From an uncultured Ruminiclostridium sp. (GTDB lineage Bacteria; Bacillota; Clostridia; Oscillospirales; Ruminococcaceae), in the NCBI GenBank assembly GCA_934462775.1, contig CAKSIR010000132.1:1-6134 (forward strand): 6,134 bases of DNA. Direction: 5' to 3'. The position numbers were made by a program, and so were the translations under genes. Of this stretch, positions 1 through 6,132 are shown one piece after another; within the stretch, counting starts at the first letter, position 1; every line of letters begins with the position of its first letter. The notes under the pieces were generated by a model. The model was not told the DNA's origin, searched no databases, and worked only from the letters and a program-made list of their open reading frames with translations.

Positions 1-11
1 CAGCACTATCG

Positions 12-51
12 CCTGCGAGGTAAGCGGCACAGCTGACGCCGACTGCGCAGG
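12..51. repeat. Imperfect stem-loop in the left-edge spacer
   Basis: CCTGCG (12-17) can pair with CGCAGG (46-51), and inside it CGGC (25-28) can pair with GCCG (38-41). The element lies beyond the gene B terminator and has no reading frame I can support. It could be a dispersed intergenic repeat or part of a structured RNA cut by the window edge. With stems this short, chance is a real alternative. Confidence 0.25.
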
Positions 52-68
52 GTGACGGGCTTTCCTCC

Positions 69-102
69 AAAAAACCCCTTACAGCCGGGCTGCAAGGGGT
101 TT
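69..102 (-). terminator. Intrinsic terminator of gene B
   Basis: Read on the minus strand, a perfect 9-bp stem (AAACCCCTT at 72-80 against AAGGGGTTT at 94-102) is extended past one mismatch by four inner pairs (82-85 with 89-92) and a 3-nt loop. A run of six T residues on the minus strand (74-69) overlaps and follows the stem. The hairpin starts three bases after the gene B stop codon, as expected for a Rho-independent terminator closing this transcription unit. Confidence 0.9.
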
Positions 103-105
103 GTC

Positions 106-2808
106 TTATTTGGTCATTCCACCGAGATTGAGGGAGTGTTCGGGCTCTTTCTTTTCGGGAGCCTTGTTTACAGGCTGCTTATCTTCGCTTAAAAGATCGT
201 CAAAGCTGATTTCCTCTGACAGCAATTCTTTCTTGCCCTCCTTTGCGGAGTTCATCTTTTCAACCGCTTTGCCGTACACCTCCGAGAAGCCAAGCTTCGG
301 GTCGGCTTCCGCCATTTCGAAATATGGCTTCATTTGCACTTCGGCGCTTTCCAGATTGTTCTTGAAGCCGTTTATGGTAAATGAAAGGTCTTCAGAGTTT
401 CCTGAGTCAATAAGCGAATTTTTCGCAAGGTCGAATTCAACCGTCTTAGCCGCGGGATCTCTGGAGTATACATATTTCACGTGAGCATTAGCACTCTCTT
501 CGTCAAGCATTGGACTGGGCATTGGCGCAGCAATTCCGAAGCCGTTTATTTTGCTGCAAAGCTCCGTTTTGTCAAACAGCTCGCCCCATGTGCGTATACC
601 TTTTGTTTCCTTTGCAACCATGTCAAGGTACGACTTTGTTCGTGCGTTTAAATTAAACAGAATTGCTTCAAAGTTTTCGGTTGGATTGGTATAATCCCTG
701 CTTTTCATGAAAGTCGAGTAGTTTATCGCCGCGCCTGTAATACGCTGCATAGGCATTACCTTGTAGTATGTGTAATCCTGCAGCGCGGCCTGTCTGTCGT
801 CTGCCGCTTTTGCAGCAGGGTCTGACGGGTTCAGCGTATTTTTGCCAACACATTCGAACATCTGCGAGAAATCGCAGGCAAGACCTCCCATAGCTGCAAT
901 TTTTTCATAATTAGCAGCAAATTCCATGGGATCGTTGACGTCCACAACCTGCGGGAACTCAATCTCTCTGAGCTTTTCATACGCTTTTGCGCAGAACATT
1001 TCAACCTTTTCCTTCTTCTCGGAAACGTAGTCGTTATACTGCTTTCTTGTTTCGTCGTTCTGCTCAAGACCCTTTGACTCGGCATATTCGTCGTACTTCA
1101 TTACGCCGAATTCATCCATAAACTCCCTTGCAAGAGCCAAACGGTCCACATTTCCGCCGTCAAAGCACATTTCCTCAAAGGAGTAACCCTTGGTCATGCC
1201 GTAAAGCTGCATAAGACGAACTCCGGAGCTGCTGCGTCCGAGAGTGTCAAAAAGCGTATGCTTCATTCCGTCGTGTCCCGTGTACGAAAGCGCTTCTTCT
1301 AAGGAGGTTCCGTTCAAAACCTTATCGTAAGTATCGTTTCTGAACTTTTCGATCCTTTCAGCTTCGTTCGCAACGCTATGCTTCATCTGCATCGCCTCGG
1401 CGTTGATTTCGGCGTTTTTAACAAATTTTTCTCTGCCGCTTTCAGTCTGATATTCGCGGGGAGCCTTGTTTGCCTCCATAACCTTGTCCTTGATGGAAAC
1501 CTCAATGCCGAAAAGCTGCTTCAGCCATGTCCAGAAGGAGCGCTTTTCCGTTTTCATTGATAAATCGGTCTTTATGGGCATCGGGTCGCTCAGGGTATAG
1601 CCGCCCTTGCCGTCAGGAGTGAACTTGCACACGTCAAGCTTTCCGCCGTTAATCGCCTTTGAAACGATTTCGCACTTTTTCTTTGCGGTTTCCAGCATGG
1701 ATAAATTCTTGATCTCTATGCTCGGCTCGTTGTGCCACTTGAAATACTCTCCGTCAGCCGAAATGCCCATTGCAGGGTCGATTCCCGCTCTTTTCAGCGC
1801 CTTTAGCTCGTCTATTGTGTACAGACCCTCGAGCATATGGTCAATGTTGGACTCGCCCCACTCGATTTCGGAGTAGGAAAGCGTGCCTGCCGCCTGCTTT
1901 CTGACGAAATCCTCGGCGGTTATGTCGGCGATAGGGTTCTTTTCAAGGGTGAGGTCAAGCTCCGTTCTGTTGGGAGCGGCGCCGAGCGCTGTGAAGCTGG
2001 CAAGTCCCGCTGCGTTCTTGACGTCGGTTGTAAAGCTCAGCTGTTCTCTTGCGTTCATGCTCTTGCCCATAGCGCGGAGGGCTTCAAAGTCCTTCTTCTC
2101 GCGGGCGGTCTGAGGTGCGTAATTTCCCAGGTTTATGCCAATCGCCTTGTCTGCCATTTCGCTTGCTACCGTGTTTACTTCATGGAGCAGCTCGCGCATT
2201 GCGCGATTTTCGGGGAGAACGTTGCCCAACGGGTCCTTGCCTGCCGTGTTGTCCATAAACGTGTGGATAAGGGTGGTGAGAACGAAGGCTCTCTCACTGG
2301 ACGGAAGATCGTCCAGCTCGGCATTATTGGTATCAAGAGCCACACCCGGAACATGATGTCCCGAAATAACGCGGTTAGCCTTGCCGCGGTGATTTGCAAT
2401 GTCGTTTTTAACGGCAGCCGACATATCGTATTCATGGTCTATTTCTGAATAAAAGGTGTCAACGGAGGCAAACAGAGAGCTTTCGATAATTTCCTCCATT
2501 TTAGGACCGGCAACGCGTCTTACCGCCATTGCGAGAGTTTTTCTCTTAGGGTCCTGCTCATGCTCGATAATATCGTCCAGACGGTTCAGCATATTGAACG
2601 TATCCGTCGCGTTGCCCGTAAGACCCATAAGGGACTGGTTGGCGAAATCTCTGATACGATAGTTATATATATTTGTACCGCGGTCATAGCGTTCCTTAAC
2701 AGAGTTGTCCCAATCCTCCTTGGTCATTCTCTTTGTATCGCCGTAAGCCTTTTCGACTGCGACCTTCATGTATTCTTCGTATGATTTAATCTGTGGTTTT
2801 TTTGGCAT
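106..2808 (-). CDS. Gene B: large protein of unknown function, paralogue of gene A (900 aa)
   Basis: I do not recognise this family. The start is ATG at 2808 (MPKKPQIKSYEEYMK): it has a GGGAGG site 8 nt upstream and matches the gene A N-terminus. An in-frame TTG at 2850 would add 14 residues but lies 4 bases from the promoter -10, so it is rejected. Blocks shared with gene A (residues here): 7-45 (SYEEYMK...RYDRG), 73-105 (DPKRKTLAMA), 174-222, 280-358 (RTELDL, ITAEDF, EWGE, MLEGLYTIDELKAL, GIDPA), 377-450 containing TEKRSFWTWLKQLFG at 419-433 and SIKDKV, 536-580 (YGMTKGYSF), and 590-652 (DPMEFAANY, AAMGGLACDF). Cysteines 379, 394, 606 and 645 are conserved. Residues 850-900 form a Lys/Glu-rich, probably disordered tail ending SLNLGGMTK. 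No signal peptide, membrane span, P-loop or HExxH is visible. The protein is probably cytoplasmic and mostly helical (inference). It is expressed from its own ECF-like promoter, perhaps also by read-through from gene A. Confidence 0.9.
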   Translation of the reverse strand: MPKKPQIKSYEEYMKVAVEKAYGDTKRMTKEDWDNSVKERYDRGTNIYNYRIRDFANQSLMGLTGNATDTFNMLNRLDDIIEHEQDPKRKTLAMAVRRVAGPKMEEIIESSLFASVDTFYSEIDHEYDMSAAVKNDIANHRGKANRVISGHHVPGVALDTNNAELDDLPSSERAFVLTTLIHTFMDNTAGKDPLGNVLPENRAMRELLHEVNTVASEMADKAIGINLGNYAPQTAREKKDFEALRAMGKSMNAREQLSFTTDVKNAAGLASFTALGAAPNRTELDLTLEKNPIADITAEDFVRKQAAGTLSYSEIEWGESNIDHMLEGLYTIDELKALKRAGIDPAMGISADGEYFKWHNEPSIEIKNLSMLETAKKKCEIVSKAINGGKLDVCKFTPDGKGGYTLSDPMPIKTDLSMKTEKRSFWTWLKQLFGIEVSIKDKVMEANKAPREYQTESGREKFVKNAEINAEAMQMKHSVANEAERIEKFRNDTYDKVLNGTSLEEALSYTGHDGMKHTLFDTLGRSSSGVRLMQLYGMTKGYSFEEMCFDGGNVDRLALAREFMDEFGVMKYDEYAESKGLEQNDETRKQYNDYVSEKKEKVEMFCAKAYEKLREIEFPQVVDVNDPMEFAANYEKIAAMGGLACDFSQMFECVGKNTLNPSDPAAKAADDRQAALQDYTYYKVMPMQRITGAAINYSTFMKSRDYTNPTENFEAILFNLNARTKSYLDMVAKETKGIRTWGELFDKTELCSKINGFGIAAPMPSPMLDEESANAHVKYVYSRDPAAKTVEFDLAKNSLIDSGNSEDLSFTINGFKNNLESAEVQMKPYFEMAEADPKLGFSEVYGKAVEKMNSAKEGKKELLSEEISFDDLLSEDKQPVNKAPEKKEPEHSLNLGGMTK
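1507..1551 (-). repeat. 45-bp block identical to 4531-4575 in gene A (copy in gene B)
   Basis: Every base of this 45-bp stretch matches the copy in gene A. It encodes TEKRSFWTWLKQLFG with the same codon at all 15 positions, including Arg, Ser and two Leu codons that could vary silently. Just downstream, the shared Ser and Ile of SIKDKV already use different codons. The block contains an inverted repeat, GAAAAGC (1510-1516) with GCTTTTC (1542-1548), and an inner CTTC/GAAG pair. Strong protein constraint alone does not require silent identity. Recent gene conversion or a nucleic-acid-level role would. Confidence 0.85.
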
Positions 2809-2816
2809 AGTGAAAA

Positions 2817-2822
2817 CCTCCC
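2817..2822 (-). promoter_or_regulatory. Ribosome binding site of gene B
   Basis: On the minus strand GGGAGG lies 8 nt before the ATG at 2808. It is the only good Shine-Dalgarno sequence here, and it fixes the start at MPKK rather than at the upstream in-frame TTG at 2850. Confidence 0.9.
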
Positions 2823-2854
2823 TTGCATCTGCCGTGGTATTTGTGTTCAAATAT

Positions 2855-2883
2855 TTATACGCAGAAATATGACATTCGTTACA
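2855..2883 (-). promoter_or_regulatory. ECF-sigma-like promoter of gene B
   Basis: The minus strand reads TGTAAC (2883-2878), 16 bases, then CGTATAA (2861-2855). The same two elements with the same 16-base spacing precede gene A, and the 14-mer TTTCTGCGTATAAA is identical in both. ECF sigma factors of the Bacillus SigW/SigX type recognise TGAAAC or TGTAAC about 16-17 bases before CGTA or CGAC, so this fits an ECF promoter. A vegetative reading with TATAAA as -10 has no TTGACA-like -35 at 16-18 bases. Transcription would start near 2848, giving a leader of about 40 nt. Confidence 0.7.
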
Positions 2884-2991
2884 GCATTACCGATATTTTT
2901 TCAGCGAAAGCAGAAACGCCGTCCGTTTATAAGACGCATCCCAAAGGTCAGACGCTTTTGAAGATGCATACCATATCGGGCGGCGCTTATT
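2884..2991. other. Spacer between genes A and B, without a clear terminator
   Basis: No compact hairpin followed by a T-run is found after gene A. The best candidate on the minus strand is a long, loose fold: GGGCGGCG (plus strand 2978-2985) against CGCCGTCC (2917-2924) with one mismatch, enclosing GATGC/GCATC (2963-2967 with 2936-2940), followed by a weak TTTCTGCTTT. Some transcripts from gene A may therefore continue into gene B, whose own promoter lies at the left end of this spacer. Confidence 0.5.
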
Positions 2992-5814
2992 TTATTTATT
3001 ACGTCCCATGCTTATAGCGTTGGGTTCCCCGCCTTTTGCAGGCGCTGTCACTCCCTGCTGTGCCTTTTCGCCGCTCAGCTCAGCGTAGGTCGTTACATCA
3101 ACGCCGGGCTCATCAGCTTTTTCCATTTCGGCTTTTGCCGAGGGAGCCGGCTTCTCCGCTTCGATTTCCCTCTTTATCTGCTCAACCGTTACAGGCTCCT
3201 TTACAAAGTGAGTCTGAGGTGTGCCTACATAGTAGTTCCCGGTTGCAAAAGCTTCGTATCTTTCTGCAATGCTGCTCTCGCCTGCACCCGGGACGAATTT
3301 TGCAAAGTTCGCCTTGTTTTTGTTCTGAAGTTCGGCTTCGTTCTGAACGTAAGGCAGGCAGTCGATCTCGAAATTGCCGTCGGTCATGGTCATTTTTTCA
3401 GGGTTGATTCTTACCGTATTGTAGCCCTCTTCTGTGGAGCAAAGGCAAGTAAGGTGATCGCTTAAAACTTCCTTGTCGGTTGTTGACGGAATGGTTACCA
3501 CGCTGGTAAGTCCGTTGTACAGAGAGCGCAGCTTTGAATCCTTTGCAATGTCTGCAAAATCAGTTGGCTTATTGCCAAGCTGTTCGTTGAGGAACGACAT
3601 TGAGGCTCTCGCCTTGGCTGCAACGTCGATAACCGTAGTGTATTCCGACTCAGAATAGTTCACCGTTTCGGGGTGCATATACATATTGCTTCTGTAAAAA
3701 TCAGCCAACTTGCCTGCGCAGAGATAGTAGTTTTCCTGCGTGAACATATCGTCGGTAGCATACCTTTGCATTGCGGCAGCGCGGTCGTACTGTTTCTGGT
3801 ACCTTTCCTCTCGGCCGATTACCGGTCTTGTCACAATGCTTTCGAACGCCTGGCAGTAATCGCACAGCAGTCCTCCCATTGCGGCGGTTTTGTCATAGTT
3901 CTTTGCAAATTCCAGCGGGTTTGTGGGGTCAACGGGAATCAGCTTTTCCTTAAGCAGCGCGTCATGAGCGGCCGCGCAGAAGGAATCAACGTCTGCATAT
4001 TTACCTCTTAGGTACTCGTCATACTCGTGGTTTGCCGCAGACGAGGACGGACGCAGATTCTTGGAACGTGCAAAGTCCGCCTTGCTCATTACGGTAAACT
4101 TTTCAACAAATTCCGCACCGATTGCGCCGCGATCCATGTCGAAGTTATAGTCGGTTACCTGGTCGTAAGTGTAGCCCTTGGTCATCGCGTACAGAATAGC
4201 CATGTTGGTGGCTGAATTGGGGCGATTCATCGTTTTAATCAGATCGTGCTGATTTCCGCCGTCGAAGAACGTCACCGCCTCACTCATGTGTGTTCCAACC
4301 ACCTGCTCAAGAAGAACATTTTTCTCTCTTGCCTCTGCGCCAAATGATCTCTCAAAGAACGCGCTCTGGCAATAGTCCAGAATGCCCTCGTGCTTTTCGG
4401 AAGCCTTGTTGATCAGCGAAACAACGGAGTTCTTGTAAGCGGCGTCGGCGGTCTTGCTCTGCGCGGAGCGGAGGTAATCGCGGTCCGCCTTGTTAGCGGT
4501 CTTAACCTTGTCCTTAATTGACGGCTCAAAGCCGAAAAGCTGCTTCAGCCATGTCCAGAAGGAGCGCTTTTCCGTGTTCATGTTAAGCTCGGTCTTAACA
4601 GGCACCAGCTTCATTGTATTGTAGTTTACTTCCTTGTCGGGTTCAAGCTTGCACACGTCGATTTTCGCGCCGTTCATTGCCTGAGCGATGATATTGCACT
4701 TCAGATTTGCACGATCCCCCAGCGGAAGAAGCTTCTTGTTCCTGTCGAACCATGTCATAGGCTGACCGTCTACCAGTATTCCCTCGGCAGGGTCTATGCC
4801 CGATCTTCTCAGCGCCCGCAGCTCGTCCAGGGTGTAAATTCCCTCTAACATTGAGTCAATGGCAGCCTCGCCCCACTCGGTTTCAACGGCGGAAAGCTGT
4901 CTGTTCTGCTGCTTTGAGAGGAACTCCTCGGCAGTAATTCCCACAAACGGGTTATTGTCAAGGCTCAGCTTAAGCTCGGTTCTCTTAGGCTCAACGTCCA
5001 TTGCGCGGTAGCTATCAATGCGCTTGAAGTCCTCAACCTGCTCCATGACCTGCTCGGCCTTGTCCTTATCAAGCTTTTTGTAGTCTGCCTTAAGGGATTC
5101 GAGGAGCTGCTTTTCCTTCTTGTCCAGCGGCTTGAACGCCTTGCCGGTTGTAGGCTTTTTGCCTGCGGCAACCTCGGAAATCTGCTCTGCGACTGCGTTT
5201 ACGGTGAGCATTGCCTCGGAAAGCGCCATGTTATGATCCATCGGTCTGCCGATGTCGTCGATAAACGCTCTGCGGTCAAAGAACGAACGCAGCACTTTCT
5301 TATAAACGCCGCACTGCTCCTTCATTGAAAGCTGGCTCATGGTGGAAAAATCGCCGTTATACGGATAGTGAAAACTGAACTGCGAAGCCTCGGCCTGAAC
5401 CTTGTCTATTTCCTCGCGGGCTGATGGAGTTATTTCGTAATCCGCTTCAAGCTGGCGGTGGTATTTCTCGTCAACCTCGCTGAACAGCTTAAGCTCGGCG
5501 TATTTTTCAAACTTAGGAGCTGCAACGTGCATAGCTGCAATCGCCATAGTTTTCTTCACAGGGTCAGTTTCGTTGGCGATATACTCGTCCATTTGGGCGA
5601 GCAGGTGGAACGAGTCGTCAATATACTGCGGATCGTCGTGGATAATCCTGCTTGCGAAGCAGGGAGTGCGTCCGGGCAGCTCGGAGCTGTCGCGTCTGTA
5701 GCGATCTCTTGCGGAGTTCTCACGGTTATCCGCTGTAAGAGCTCTTTCGTTCTCGTAAGCCATCTCAAGGGCCGCTTTCATGTAGTCTTTATAAGACGAA
5801 ATTTTCTTGCTCAT
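2992..5814 (-). CDS. Gene A: large protein of unknown function, paralogue of gene B (940 aa)
   Basis: I do not recognise this family. The ATG at 5814 (MSKKISSYKDYMK) has GGAGG 6 nt upstream and the promoter 39 bases further back. Conserved blocks in order: 5-43 (SYKDYMKAALEMAY...RYRR), 72-105 (DPVKKTMAIAAMHVAAPK), 168-216, 277-355 (KRTELKL, ITAEEFL, EWGEAAID, MLEGIYTLDELRAL, GIDPAEGI), 371-447 containing TEKRSFWTWLKQLFG at 414-428 and SIKDKV, 541-587 (YAMTKGYTY), and 598-658 (NPLEFAKNY, AAMGGLLCDY). Cysteines 373, 388, 613 and 651 match gene B. A Lys/Glu-rich stretch at about 229-265 looks helical or coiled-coil and differs from gene B. The tail (about 874-940) is rich in Glu, Lys, Ala and Pro and ends NAISMGRNK, similar in style to the gene B end. 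No signal peptide, transmembrane segment or enzyme motif is visible. It is first in the pair and has its own ECF-like promoter. A scaffold or binding role is possible but unproven. Confidence 0.92.
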   Translation of the reverse strand: MSKKISSYKDYMKAALEMAYENERALTADNRENSARDRYRRDSSELPGRTPCFASRIIHDDPQYIDDSFHLLAQMDEYIANETDPVKKTMAIAAMHVAAPKFEKYAELKLFSEVDEKYHRQLEADYEITPSAREEIDKVQAEASQFSFHYPYNGDFSTMSQLSMKEQCGVYKKVLRSFFDRRAFIDDIGRPMDHNMALSEAMLTVNAVAEQISEVAAGKKPTTGKAFKPLDKKEKQLLESLKADYKKLDKDKAEQVMEQVEDFKRIDSYRAMDVEPKRTELKLSLDNNPFVGITAEEFLSKQQNRQLSAVETEWGEAAIDSMLEGIYTLDELRALRRSGIDPAEGILVDGQPMTWFDRNKKLLPLGDRANLKCNIIAQAMNGAKIDVCKLEPDKEVNYNTMKLVPVKTELNMNTEKRSFWTWLKQLFGFEPSIKDKVKTANKADRDYLRSAQSKTADAAYKNSVVSLINKASEKHEGILDYCQSAFFERSFGAEAREKNVLLEQVVGTHMSEAVTFFDGGNQHDLIKTMNRPNSATNMAILYAMTKGYTYDQVTDYNFDMDRGAIGAEFVEKFTVMSKADFARSKNLRPSSSAANHEYDEYLRGKYADVDSFCAAAHDALLKEKLIPVDPTNPLEFAKNYDKTAAMGGLLCDYCQAFESIVTRPVIGREERYQKQYDRAAAMQRYATDDMFTQENYYLCAGKLADFYRSNMYMHPETVNYSESEYTTVIDVAAKARASMSFLNEQLGNKPTDFADIAKDSKLRSLYNGLTSVVTIPSTTDKEVLSDHLTCLCSTEEGYNTVRINPEKMTMTDGNFEIDCLPYVQNEAELQNKNKANFAKFVPGAGESSIAERYEAFATGNYYVGTPQTHFVKEPVTVEQIKREIEAEKPAPSAKAEMEKADEPGVDVTTYAELSGEKAQQGVTAPAKGGEPNAISMGRNK
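4531..4575 (-). repeat. 45-bp block identical to 1507-1551 in gene B (copy in gene A)
   Basis: This copy covers codons 414-428 (TEKRSFWTWLKQLFG) and carries the same inverted repeat, GAAAAGC (4534-4540) with GCTTTTC (4566-4572). The identity stops abruptly on both sides: the next base differs at each end. The following codons (Phe for Ile, Pro for Val, and different Ser and Ile codons) show ordinary divergence. Confidence 0.85.
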
Positions 5815-5820
5815 ATTTGT

Positions 5821-5825
5821 CCTCC
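5821..5825 (-). promoter_or_regulatory. Ribosome binding site of gene A
   Basis: GGAGG on the minus strand lies 6 nt before the ATG at 5814, an optimal spacing that supports this start codon. Confidence 0.9.
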
Positions 5826-5853
5826 GTGGTAAATTGTTATTGTTTTCATGAGT

Positions 5854-5882
5854 TTATACGCAGAAACGGCTGAATTGTTACA
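5854..5882 (-). promoter_or_regulatory. ECF-sigma-like promoter of gene A
   Basis: The minus strand reads TGTAAC (5882-5877), 16 bases, then CGTATAA (5860-5854), matching the gene B promoter in both boxes and spacing. The predicted leader is about 30-35 nt. The similarity to SigW/SigX-type promoters is from established knowledge of those consensus sequences. The sigma factor itself is not in this window. Confidence 0.7.
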
Positions 5883-5902
5883 CAATTGATAAAATTTTTA
5901 TC
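5873..5902. promoter_or_regulatory. Two adjoining AT-rich inverted repeats at and upstream of the gene A -35
   Basis: AATTGT-TAC-ACAATT (5873-5887) is a perfect 6-bp dyad centred on the -35 box. It is directly followed by GATAAAA-T-TTTTATC (5888-5902), a perfect 7-bp dyad. The first has the look of an operator that would block the -35. The second could be an operator half or an UP-like AT tract. Gene B has only imperfect counterparts (around 2874-2888 and an AT-rich stretch at 2892-2900), so a gene-A-specific regulator is possible. Confidence 0.4.
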
Positions 5903-5921
5903 GGAAACGCGTAAAAATCCG

Positions 5922-5951
5922 CCGCTTTTTTTGGCGATGAGCTTAAAGCGG
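5922..5951 (-). repeat. Hairpin CCGCTTT/AAAGCGG upstream of gene A
   Basis: CCGCTTT (5922-5928) and AAAGCGG (5945-5951) form a perfect 7-bp stem with a 16-base loop. On the minus strand the stem is followed by CGGATTTTT, so it could act as a weak back-up terminator shielding the gene A promoter from upstream transcription. Confidence 0.35.
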
Positions 5952-5955
5952 AAAG

Positions 5956-5994
5956 TTTTCAACATTCAACATTTATAGCGGGGAATGTTGAAAA
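5956..5994. repeat. Perfect 12-bp inverted repeat in the spacer upstream of gene A
   Basis: TTTTCAACATTC (5956-5967) and GAATGTTGAAAA (5983-5994) are perfect reverse complements separated by 15 bases. The left arm overlaps a tandem duplication of CAACATT (5960-5966 and 5967-5973), so the right arm has two partial pairing partners. No T-run follows on either strand, so it is not a standard terminator. A regulator binding site or an RNA element is possible. Confidence 0.65.
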
Positions 5995-6014
5995 GACGGG
6001 CGGGGTTTGAGTGC

Positions 6015-6039
6015 AAAAAAAGGCGGAGATATTCCGCCT
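6015..6039 (-). terminator. Intrinsic terminator of an upstream minus-strand gene outside the window
   Basis: AGGCGGA (6021-6027) pairs with TCCGCCT (6033-6039) around a 5-base loop. On the minus strand the stem runs into seven T residues (6021-6015). It would end transcription arriving from beyond the right edge, which makes gene A the start of a separate transcription unit. Confidence 0.85.
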
Positions 6040-6132
6040 GACTGTCGAAAAAGTCAGATTTAAAGTTTTTGTCCACTTTTTTCAAAAAGTGGTGGGTACT
6101 TAGGGCATAAGCCTAGTAGAAATCGGCTTGCC
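6038..6132. repeat. Cluster of three hairpins at the right edge
   Basis: Three inverted repeats follow one another: CTGACT/AGTCAG (6038-6043 with 6052-6057), CCACTTTTT/AAAAAGTGG (6073-6081 with 6084-6092), and AAGCC/GGCTT (6109-6113 with 6125-6129), which an outer GGC/GCC pair extends past a bulge. The first shares two bases with the terminator stem at 6021-6039, so the two cannot both form fully. I see no supported reading frame here. This looks like a dispersed intergenic repeat or the 3' region of the neighbouring gene. Confidence 0.5.

Noticed and set aside
2179..2184. HEVNT (residues 209-213 of gene B) as a metalloprotease HExxH site
   Set aside because: The second histidine is missing, and gene A has no equivalent histidine-glutamate pair at the aligned place.
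2855..2883. Reading the conserved TATAAA as a vegetative sigma-A -10 box
   Set aside because: No TTGACA-like hexamer lies 16-18 bases upstream in either copy, and TG is one base off an extended -10. The conserved TGTAAC at 16 bases from CGTATAA fits the ECF pattern better.
3266..3292. GAGESS (around residue 843 of gene A) as a nucleotide-binding P-loop
   Set aside because: The lysine of GxxxxGK[ST] is absent, no Walker B is evident, and gene B lacks the segment.
1507..4575. The 45-bp repeat as ends of an insertion sequence or phage attachment sites
   Set aside because: Both copies lie in frame inside intact homologous genes at the same aligned position, and no transposase or integrase is present between or beside them.
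101..5832. Plus-strand open frames, the longest at 1837-2448, 101-484, 5458-5832 and 3036-3407
   Set aside because: They lie almost wholly opposite the two large minus-strand genes, have arginine-, serine- or cysteine-skewed composition and no convincing ribosome binding sites, and show no similarity between the equivalent regions of the two paralogues.
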